Shown piece after piece: positions 1-9,800 of a stretch of DNA of 64,000 nucleotides. The DNA comes from Lepisosteus oculatus (Eukaryota > Chordata > Actinopteri > Semionotiformes > Lepisosteidae). Both the position numbers and the translations under genes were made by a program. The stretch covers positions 69,633,284 to 69,697,283 of the forward strand of contig NC_090698.1 in assembly GCF_040954835.1 (NCBI RefSeq). Direction: 5' to 3'. Numbering within the stretch: the first letter of the stretch is position 1; every line of letters starts with the position of its first letter. The notes under the pieces are model-generated. The model was not told where the DNA came from. It saw only the letters and a program-made list of their open reading frames with translations, and made no database searches.

Positions 1-1136
1 AGCACTGTGCAAGCGATCATCTTGAAATGGAAGGAGTATCAGACCACTGCAAATCTACCAAGACCTGGCCGTCCCTCTAAACTTTCAGCTCAGACAAGGA
101 GAAGACTGATCAGAGATGCAGCCAAGAGGCCCATGATCACTCTGGATGAACTGCAGAGAACTACAGCTGAGGTGGGAGAGTCTGTCCATAGGACAACAAT
201 CAGTCTTACACTGCACAAATCTGGCCTTTATGGAAGAGTGGCAAGAAGAAAGCCATTTCTCAAAGATATCCATAAAAAGTCTCGTCTAAAGTTTGCCACA
301 AGCCACCTGGGAGACACCCCAAACATGTGGAAGAAGGTGCTCTGGTCAGATGAAACCAAAATGGAACTTTTTGGCCACAATGCAAAACGATATGTTTGGC
401 GTAAAAGCAACACAGCTCATCACCCTCAACACACCATCCCCACTGTCAAACATGGTGGTGGCAGCATCATGGTTTGGGCCTGCTTTTCTTCAGCAGGGAC
501 AGGGAAGATGGTTAAAATTGAGGGGAAGATGGATGCAGCCAAATACAGGACCATTCTGGATGAAAACCTGTTGGAGTCTGCAAAAGACCTGAAACTGGGA
601 CGGAGATTTATCTTCCAACAAGACAATGATCCCAAACATACAGCAAAATCTACAAAGGAATGGTTCACAAATAAACGTATCCAGGTGTTTGAATGGCCAA
701 GTCAAAGTCCAGACCTGAATCCAATCGAGAATCTGTGGAAAGAGCTGAAAACTGCTGTTCACAAACGCTCTCCATCCAACCTCACTGAGCTCGAGCTGTT
801 TTGCAAGGAAGAATGGGCAAGAATTTCAGTCTCTCGATGTGCAAAACTGATAGAGACATACCCCAAGCGACTTGCAGCTGTAATCGCAGCAAAAGGTGGC
901 TCTACAAAGTATTAACGCAAGGGGGCCGAATAATTTTGCATGCCCCACTTTTCATTTTTTTATTAGTTAAAAAAGTTTCAAAAATCCAATAGATTTCGTT
1001 CCACTTCACAATTGTGTCCAACTTGTTGGTGATTCTTCACATAAAATAAAAAATTTATATCTTTATGTTTGAAGCCTGAAATGTGGCAAAAGGTTGAAAA
1101 GTTCAAGGGGGCCGAATACTTTCGCAAGGCACTGTA
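1..1136 (+). mobile_element. Tc1-like DNA transposon, right portion
   Basis: The transposase gene is followed by about 220 bp of non-coding element DNA. This contains two copies of a GGGGGCCGAATA motif (923-934 and 1107-1118), and the element ends in ...GCAAGGCACTG followed by TA at 1135-1136. That TA fits the target duplication of Tc1 elements. The left inverted repeat lies outside the window. Confidence 0.85.
7..915 (+). CDS. Tc1/mariner-type transposase, 5' end cut by window edge
   Basis: This reads as a DD34E transposase that cuts and pastes a Tc1-like element at TA dinucleotides. 302 residues are open to a TAA stop, without frameshift. The protein shows an N-terminal helix-turn-helix region with the GRPSKLS linker (residues 21-27), then the catalytic triad: Asp115 in WSDETK, Asp206 in QQDNDPKH and Glu241 in PDLNPIENLW. 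The 34 residues between the second Asp and the Glu give the DD34E spacing. Family members are about 340 aa, so about 35-40 residues are probably missing to the left of the window. The ATG at 7 is therefore likely internal. The 3' untranslated part and the right inverted repeat follow to 1134. The open frame suggests a young or recently active copy, but activity cannot be judged from one copy. Confidence 0.93.
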   Translation: MQAIILKWKEYQTTANLPRPGRPSKLSAQTRRRLIRDAAKRPMITLDELQRTTAEVGESVHRTTISLTLHKSGLYGRVARRKPFLKDIHKKSRLKFATSHLGDTPNMWKKVLWSDETKMELFGHNAKRYVWRKSNTAHHPQHTIPTVKHGGGSIMVWACFSSAGTGKMVKIEGKMDAAKYRTILDENLLESAKDLKLGRRFIFQQDNDPKHTAKSTKEWFTNKRIQVFEWPSQSPDLNPIENLWKELKTAVHKRSPSNLTELELFCKEEWARISVSRCAKLIETYPKRLAAVIAAKGGSTKY

Positions 1137-1739
1137 TATAGGCAGAGATGCTTTCCTTTGATTTCATGCTGACATTTCTTTCCAAAAATCACCAGTGCAT
1201 TGATCTATTCATATAATGAGTTGGCCGGCAAAAATTACAGGCAAATCAGTATCAATAATAACAAACAATTCATGATTAATGAGTAATAAGGGCAATCAAG
1301 AGACATCAGGTATTGTTGTTGTTATTATTATTATTATTATTGTTTCTTAATTTGTACATGTTCACCACTGGGAGTTAGCCCTTACCACTACCTCAGCACT
1401 TCAAGCAAGCAGTATGGCAACATGGTAATTCAGAACAGTTTTTAACCTCTATAGGAAGGGCCTAATGAGAGGCCGGTACAGCTAGCTAATCTGTCACAGA
1501 TCTATAGCTATGAAGGTAATTTAAAAATAATAGGATGTGGTTTTTGGTTGTTTTTGTGAATGCCCCGCAAGGTGACATCTCCAGTGCCGCTTGTTAAGAG
1601 ATCACACCTCCACAGGAAGTGAAGTAGTGAAGACTGTCTTGATATGTGACCGCAGATCTGTGAAGGTCACGGAGAGGTCAGGCCTGGTCGCTATAGTGAC
1701 ATGATCATACATTCTATACACTCATACAGGCGGCAGTGC
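1137..1739. other. Intronic DNA without recognised gene
   Basis: This is probably intron of the drebrin-like gene, because coding exons begin at 3813. It contains a short GTT/ATT microsatellite at about 1314-1343. No exon with plausible splice sites was recognised. Confidence 0.5.
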
Positions 1740-3725
1740 AGTGCAGAGTGGTGTCCATACTGTAGGAGACATACTGAGCCTGTCCAGGAGTGCAGATTGG
1801 TGTGTGTCCATACTGTAGGAGACATACTGAGCCTGTCCAGGAGTGCAGATTGGTGTGTGTCCATACTGTAGGAGACATACTGAGCCTGTCCAGGAGTGCA
1901 GATTGGTGTGTGTCCATACTGTAGGAGATATGCCGAGCCTGTCCAGAAGTGCAGAATTGTGTCCATACTGTAGGAGACATGCCGAGCCTGTCCAGGAGTG
2001 AAGATTGGTGTGTGTCCATACTGTAGAAGACATGCCGAGCCTGTCCAGGAGTGCAGATTGGTGTCCATACTGTAGGAGACATACTGAGCCTGTCCAGGAG
2101 TGCAGATTGGTGTGTGTCCATACTGTAGGAGACATACTGAGCCTGTCCAGGAGTGCAGATTGGTGTGTGTCCATACTGTAGGAGACATGCCGAGCCTGCC
2201 CAGGAGTGAAGATTGGTGTGTGTCCATACTGTAGGAGACATGCCAAGCCTGTCCAGGAGTGCAAAATTGTGTCCATACTGTAGGAGACATGTCAAGCCTG
2301 TCCAGAAGTGCAGAATTGTGTCCATACTGTAGGAGACATGCCGAGCCTGTCCAGGAGTGCAGATTGGTGTCCATACTGTAGGAGACATGCCAAGCCTGTC
2401 CAGAAGTGAAGATTGGTGTGTGTCCATACTGTAGGAGACATACTGAGCCTGTCCAGGAGTGAAGATTGGTGTGTGTCCATACTGTAGGAGACATACTGAG
2501 CCTGTCCAGGAGTGCAGATTGGTGTGTGTCCATACTGTAGGAGACATACTGAGCCTGTCCTGGAGTGCAGATTGGTGTGTGTCCATACTGTAGGAGACAT
2601 ACTGAGCCTGTCCAGGAGTGCAGATTGGCGTGTGTCCATACTGTAGGAGATATGCCGAGCCTGTCCAGAAGTGCAGAATTGTGTCCATACTGTAGGAGAC
2701 ATGTCAAGCCTGTCCAGAAGTGCAGAATTGTGTCCATACTGTAGGAGACATGCCGAGCCTGTCCAGGAGTGCAGATTGGTGTCCATACTGTAGGAGACAT
2801 GCCAAGCCTGTCCAGAAGTGAAGATTGGTGTGTGTCCATACTGTAGGAGACATACTGAGCCTGTCCAGGAGTGCAGATTGGTGTGTGTCCATACTGTAGG
2901 AGACATACTGAGCCTGTCCAGGAGTGCAGATTGGTGTGTGTCCATACTGTAGGAGACATACTGAGCCTGTCCAGGAGTGCAGATTGGTGTGTGTCCATAC
3001 TGTAGGAAATATGCCGAGCCTGTCCAGAAGTGCAGAATTGTGTCCATACTGTAGGAGACATGCCGAGCCTGTCCAGGAGTGAAGATTGGTGTGTGTCCAT
3101 ACTGTAGAAGACATGCCGAGCCTGTCCAGGAGTGCAGATTGGTGTCCATACTGTAGGAGACATACTGAGCCTGTCCAGGAGTGCAGATTGGTGTGTGTCC
3201 ATACTGTAGGAGACATACTGAGCCTGTCCAGAAGTGCAGAATTGTGTCCATACTGTAGGAGATATGCCGAGCCTGTCCAGAAGTGCAGAATTGTGTCCAT
3301 ACTGTAGGAGACATGCCGAGTCTGTCCAGGAGTGAAGATTGGTGTGTGTCCATACTGTAGAAGACATGCCGAGCCTGTCCAGGAGTGCAGATTGGTGTGT
3401 GTCCATACTGTAGGAGACATACAGAGCCTGTCCAGGAGTGCAGATTGGTGTGTGTCCATACTGTAGGAGACATACTGAGCCTGTCCAGGAGTGCAGATTG
3501 GTGTGTGTCCATACTGTAGGAGATATGCCGAGCCTGTCCAGAAGTGCAGAATTGTGTCCATACTGTAGACGACATGCCGAGCCTGTCCAGGAGTGCAGAT
3601 TGGTGTCCATACTGTAGGAGACATACTGAGCCTGTCCAGGAGTGCAGATTGGTGTGTGTCCATACTGTAGGAGACATGCCGAGCCTGTCCAGAAGTGAAG
3701 ACTGATGTCCATACTGTAGGACACA
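1740..3725. repeat. Minisatellite, about 39 units of 49 or 53 bp
   Basis: Each unit contains CCATACTGTAGGAGACAT, then CTGAGCC or CCGAGCC, then TGTCCAGGAGTG and a variable GATTGGTGT(GT)n end. Units of 53 bp carry an extra GTGT, while 49-bp units end in AATTGTGT or TTGGTGT. Variants (ACTGAG, GCCGAG, GTCAAG, GCCAAG, GATATG) recur in a fixed order, so the array has higher-order structure. For example, the GTCAAG-GCCGAG-GCCAAG block at 2289 recurs at 2701, an offset of 412 bp or eight units. The array ends about 90 bp before the splice acceptor of the exon at 3813. No unit has a stop codon in any minus-strand frame, which makes very long but meaningless ORFs. Confidence 0.95.
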
Positions 3726-3812
3726 TACCGAGCCTGCTGTGTGCTGCAGTGCTGTGTGAACCCATGCTCTCGAGTATGGTGACAGCACGGTGTCTCTCTT
3801 CCTGTTTCCTAG

Positions 3813-6800
3813 GAGGCAGCGGTGTTGGTGTCTCAGCGCTCCATGAACCCAAGGGAGTTCTTCCGACAGCTGTCCTCCTCCTCCTCTTCCCACAATTCCA
3901 GCAGTCCGGTCTCCCCCCGCTCAGGTCAGGCCCGTTGTGGGGGACAGCTCGGGGGCGAGGGGGGCGTTTGAGCAGTGTGTCTGGCTGTGTGTGCGAAGAT
4001 AACGAACGCCCCTCTTCCTCCATCTCTCCGCAGGCAAACCCACCTTCCGCCGGTACCAGCGCAGCCTGACGGACACCGCCTTCATCTTCGGGAGGTGTGA
4101 CTCCTCCACGCCCACCTCCCCGCGCAGCCCCACTGTGGTGTCTCCCTTCTCCCCCTCCCCGTTCCCCGCCACCGCGGTGGGCCCCTTGTCGCCCTCCAGC
4201 CCTGAGCCCGCCTTCCAGCCCGGCGCCCGAGATGGGCCTGGGGCCCCTGGGGCCCCTGTGGCTTCCCCTCCCACCTCTCCCCCGCGCCCAGCCCTCCGCA
4301 GGCAGCGCCCTGCCTCTGCGGCCCCCCAGAGCTCGCCCGCCCCGGCCGCCACGCCAGACGGCCAGCCCCCCGGCCCAGCCCTCCCCGCCTCGCCCCAGCC
4401 TGACCCCCCGGTCTCCCCTGCAGGCCCAGGCAGCCTGTCAGAGGCCCAGCCTGCCCCCGGTATCCCTGCTGCCCCCACCTCTGCCCTGCCCCCTGACCCC
4501 CCGGCTGCCCCCAGTCCTCCCCGCACACAGGAAGACCGTCCCCCGGCTGCAGGTAAGCAGTCACCTCACCTACTACACCTGTGAGGGCACTGGTAGAGCC
4601 GAGAGATATATTCCGGAGTGACATGAAGGTATTGGCTGCACCTCTGTGTTCCCGTCGCTAAGGTGTTGTCATCAGAACCAGAATCAGAAACGTTTATTCG
4701 CCAAGTACAAAATATACAAGGAATTTCTCTGGGTGCAGGTGTCAACATAACCTCCCATAAAATCAAAGGAAGAAATCTACAGATAAAAACAAATCTCGGT
4801 GATCTGTTCCATTTAAAAGTACATACAGTACATACAGTCACCCTCTTTCTCACCCTAGACGAGTATAAATCTGCGAGGGGAGAGCTATCAGCCTCACAGA
4901 GCCAGTTCTTAGATCTCGCTGAATCAGATCTCAGATCTTGGTGGATCAGAACACTTTTGGTTGCTTTTCAGGTTGTTATTGTTTTAGGTCCCACGTCAAT
5001 CAGTAGTGCTCATCTGCGTATTGCTATGTCAGGCTGATCGTGAAGACTGTGAAGTGCAGACTTGTGCAGGGCTATTAATGAAGTGCAAACCATCCACACA
5101 CTGGAGTTTCTTCTTCTTCCTCTCCAGAGCTGCACATGGTTAACAGCACGGTGAGTGAACTGAAAGCAGACCTGGGCACGAGAGCTGAGGCCGTCTATAA
5201 GGCAGAACTGGACTCCAGCATTCCACCGGTGGCTGAGGAAGAGGAGGAGGAGGACGCGGAGGAGGAGAAGAAAGAGGAGGAGGAGAAAGAGGAGGAGGAG
5301 GAGGAAGAGGAGAAGGAGGAGGAGGAGAGATCTGGGCTTGCGGAGATTGAAGCAGCTTCTAAGTTGGAGCCGCAAGCAGCCACAGAGCCCTACCTGGCAG
5401 GACAGGCTGAACCGAGTACAGAGGTCCTCCAAACGTCCGGGCAGGAAGATCCGACAGCCGAGCTCTGCCTGGAGCCGGAGCTGGTGCCCCTGGGAGAGAG
5501 GATGGCAGGGGCCGGGAGCGCTGTTCTCGGGGCTGCCAGGGCCACGGAGGAAGACGGAGCCGAGGTTGTCTTCACAGAGCCGGAGAGCGAAGCACCACAG
5601 CCCTCGGCCCCACCCCTAGAGCCAGACCTGATCGGAGGAACAGCTGAAGAAGACAGGGAGGCTGACAGGGTCCACCACGCCGGCCAGGAGCCGATCACAG
5701 CAGGTATCTGACCAGCGCAGCAGTGCGGAGTAGAGTCTCTTCATCCCAGACTGGGGCAGGGGGGGTTCAGACCCTGGGTGGAATGCTTCTGCTTTACCTC
5801 TGTGCTACTGGATTTGTTTAGGTTGCTCCAGTGAGCGCCCTGCTCCAGGTTACATTTAAAAATGAGCGGAGGAGGAACTCCTTTCCATAAAGGGTTCTAG
5901 GAGTACAGCACAAACGATCCAGCCATGCTGTTGAAGTTGACACTCTGGGTACAGCCAAGAATCGCCTGGTTGAGATCCTGGGTTCTTTTCGCTACTGTCT
6001 CATGGACAAGATGGCCTAGTGGCCTCCTCTGGTTCGTGAGCTATCTTGTGTTCTTGGAAAAGGAGTGTTCATGGAGGGGGTGGGGGGCTGCATTGTGGAG
6101 CAAATCAGTCCTTACTGTTGTCCAAAAATTCATACAAACTGTCATTACATACAGTACATCTCAGTTTCCCTTTCTTCTAATTCTGTCCCCTGTGCTCCTT
6201 TTTATATCACCTGAATAGGATTTTAATGGATCCAACTCTGATTTTGCATGGAGCTATGTTGATGAGTAAAGTGTTTAGACCAGATGGTCATATTTTGACC
6301 AAGGGAGTTATATGCAATTGGAAAAAAACAAATATACTAATTCAATTTTCTACGAAAGTTGATTTTTTATTTTAAAATGAAAAGTGTAGATATCTTAAAC
6401 TTTGCACCGAAATCATTTAATTTAAAATTATTCTTTTAATTAAAATTAAAAACAGACTCCCCGGGTAATATTGGAAGCATTGCTAGATCAGCACCAGTGA
6501 TCTTTCGGGTTTTGTCAGTTTTTAAGATGTCTTTCCATTTCCAAGTTAATGTCAAGTTCCCGACAGGTGAAGCAGTGAGCTTGCCACTGCTGGCCACTGC
6601 TGGCTGATACCTGGCTGACGGCTCATATCCAGGGAGCTCTGCAGCACATACATGTACATCACAGAGCCTTTACTGCCTGAATAACTGCAGCCTCACCTCC
6701 CACTGAGTCATGTGACCCAGCAGGAGGCAGTGCTGACCTTCCTTGTGTTTTACAGACACAGAACAGTCGGGACTGGAGAGGGAGGAGCCAGCGGTGCAGC

Positions 6801-9800
6801 CGGCCAATGAGGGGACGCCTGAAGATGAGAGGCAGCAAGAGAATGGAGAGCAGGTTTCGGAGCAGAATGGCACAGCAGGTATTGGATACCTGGGAATCCA
6901 GTGGCCAATCAGCAAGGAGAGGGAGAAAGGGAGGGCGGGGCATGAAATCCTTACGGTGGAATCGGAGGTCGGAGTGTTTTTAACTCGCTGGATACACCTG
7001 GAGTTACAGCCAGTGCATGATTCAGATGAGGTAACCTGAGGTCCACTCATTTTAAGGACTGTTATAAGCTCTCGTTCTCAGAGATATTGCTCTCCGAGAA
7101 GCACTGCCCCTGGACCTTTGATTGAATCTGAGGATCAGTACCAGGCTAGTTATAGGCAGACACTCTCGAGACCCGCCCGTATTTCTCTTCCCCTGACGCT
7201 CCGTCTCTCCGTCTCCGCAGATCATTTTGACTCCCCTGACACTGACCTGAGCGCACCTGTGGTGTCCGAGTCCAGTCTCTGTGCAGTGAGGCATGATGGG
7301 ATGGAGGAGGACTCCATGGTGCAGGAGCAGGAGCAGGAAGTGCAGAAGGAGGAGGAGAATGGAGAGGTAATAATAATGATTGCTTACACTTACATAGCGC
7401 TCTTCTGGACACTCCACTCAAAGCGCTTTACAGGTAATGGGGACTCCCCTCCACCACCACCAGTGTGCAGTGTGTGTGTGGCTGCCATTCAGAAGCTTCC
7501 ACCCCTGCGGACACACAGCCATATCACGTAAAACCAATTGTCCACCCTCTCTTCATCATCTGACCCCTTGTTTGTCTTTGCAGGAGTCCCCAGAGCCAGA
7601 GAGGAAGCTATGTGTACGAGCACTGTGTGACTACCAGGCAGGTGAGTCCAAGGCACACACACAGAGAAATACACCTGCCCGTGTATCCGATTGTCCGAAC
7701 TGTGTGCCAGCTCGGCTGTAGTGTAGTTGAAAGTGTGTGCGGATTAGAGGCCAGCCTGGCTGGGAATTGCCACATGAGCTTGGTTGCTCACACTCCAGGC
7801 GGTGAGCCTCCATCTGGCACATTGTTTCAGGAGCACGAAGGGGGTGGTTTATCAGTCAGTCCCAGGGAGAAACATCAGGCCTGGGCAGGACCTTCGGGTG
7901 TCGGAATTGACAAGCAGCTTGGCAACTTGCGATGCAGAAACACTCCAGGAAGTCTCGCAGGGGGGTTATGGGAGGTGTTGTTCCTGCAGGAAGACCTGTA
8001 TCAGCCAGGAGTCTGGTTCTCTACAGCATGCAGTATGTGAACTTGAGCGCCCAGGCAGGAAGCACATAGTAACAGCTGCTGACTGGTATTGGGAATCACC
8101 AGGGACATGGTTATTTTTTTTACCTGGTGAACAACGGACGATGGATTTGACTGTGCGGACCAGGGGCAGGGCTTGGGTGGGTTTGGGGGACTGGCAACAT
8201 CCTCCCTGAGCTCACTTCAGCGGGCAGATAGCAGTGAGGAATCCGGAGACAGGTGCCATTTGCTCAGGGCGTCAAGCAGAGAGCCATAGGAACTGCAGTC
8301 CTCACTGATTTTAAACAGCCGAAATCATTTCCAAAGGTTTTGGTTTGTAAGGGTGAAACAGGGCTCCCCCTCTCACTCAGAATTGCCTTTCATTTCCGAT
8401 CATGTGTTGCCGATTCTTTTAATTAAACTCAGAGGCTCTTGCTAGGCACTTGCACATCTTGCCACTGTTGTTGGCTCTGAAAGACATCAAGAGTGTGAAA
8501 CGTGACCCGTCACCTGACCACACATCTCGCGGAGCGTCCGTTCCGAAACTGTCCAGCAGATGGCAGCCTCCTGCTGTTTCTGAACAGTTGAAACTGCTCT
8601 TCCTTTGAATTTGCGTTCTGTCTTGGCATTCAGGGAATTTAGCAACCGTTGAGATCATTCATCGCTTTTTAATTATTTAAGAGTGGGGAATCTTTTTTTT
8701 TTATTTCAGTCCTCAATCAACTAAAAAAAGCAGAACACGCTAAATGAAAATCCCCCATCAAAAATCTACATAATTGGTAAAATAAGAAGTGGAATAAACT
8801 CAGAATGCTGTTTCATTTTTTTTCTCCTAATTCCTAAGACTTCAGGCAAAGTAATGATTTTTCATCTGAGCAGAAGAAACCATGAGCCTGTGTCCTGGAC
8901 TCTCAAAGGGTACAGTGGGCTTGAGGCTTCTTCTCTGGCATGTTAAGGGTTAATAAAGACATTGTGTCGTGTAAAGGCAGAGAGGGAGTGAAAGGTAAAG
9001 GAATGCATGTAAATAAGGATCCCACACTCAAACCTTTTATTTGCATTCTCTTATTACGTTGAAAGAATAGTGCAGCCCTGTTACAATAACAAAGTGTTTG
9101 TACAGTAATATTCAACTCATGAGACCATCCTGATGCGTTCAGGAAGTATTAGCAAAACAACGTCACGAGGTGCACAGCACCCTAGTTCGGCGTCTCAAAT
9201 TAGAATTCAACTGCCAGCGATTATTAATCAAGATTGTGATAATGAGGTTTTTACGATAACTAGGCGCTCAGCATTGTGTTCATTCCTGATCAGCTCGCTC
9301 ATTCTTCAGCACAAACAAACGCAGGACTCATCACAAATTTCACACCCAATCACTCTGATTTTGCGTCTGCTGAGGGAGGTGTTGCTGGTATTATTTTTAA
9401 TATAGCCACTCCTGTTTGTGGTCACATATGTAACACAGTGCACCTGTCACGCTGCTGCTAATCTGATCTACAGCCTTTTGAACTTCCATCAAACCTCAAC
9501 ACCAACTGCTGAAGCACTTTTTAAAACTTTCTGAAACCGTAGCACACCACAGCTAAAGAGTGCTTTACAAATTAGAGAATAAAGAATGCTGTAAAGAATT
9601 CAAGAAAGGAATATTGCGAGGCTGAAAAGACGGTATGTACACTGTGTGGAAGACATTTAAAGGACAGTGTCAAATCTGGTGCAGAGCAAAATAAGCTTGA
9701 GGATTATAGAAGACAGCCAGCCTTATTAATTTAAGAAAGGTTTTGAGAGAAGGCCCTTTGCACTGATGTACTTGAGCAGTTGTTAGCATCTTATTTGACA

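Noticed and set aside
1740-3725. CRISPR-like regular repeat array
   Set aside because: Units are directly tandem without unique spacers, and the setting is vertebrate nuclear DNA.
1691-3893. Very long minus-strand ORFs (up to 677 codons) across the minisatellite
   Set aside because: They exist in all three frames at once because the repeat unit has no stop on that strand. There is no recognisable protein, and the array sits in an intron of a plus-strand gene.
4082-4624. Minus-strand and alternative plus-strand ORFs over the Pro-rich exon
   Set aside because: They are by-products of extreme GC content. Only one plus frame splices in phase with both neighbouring exons.
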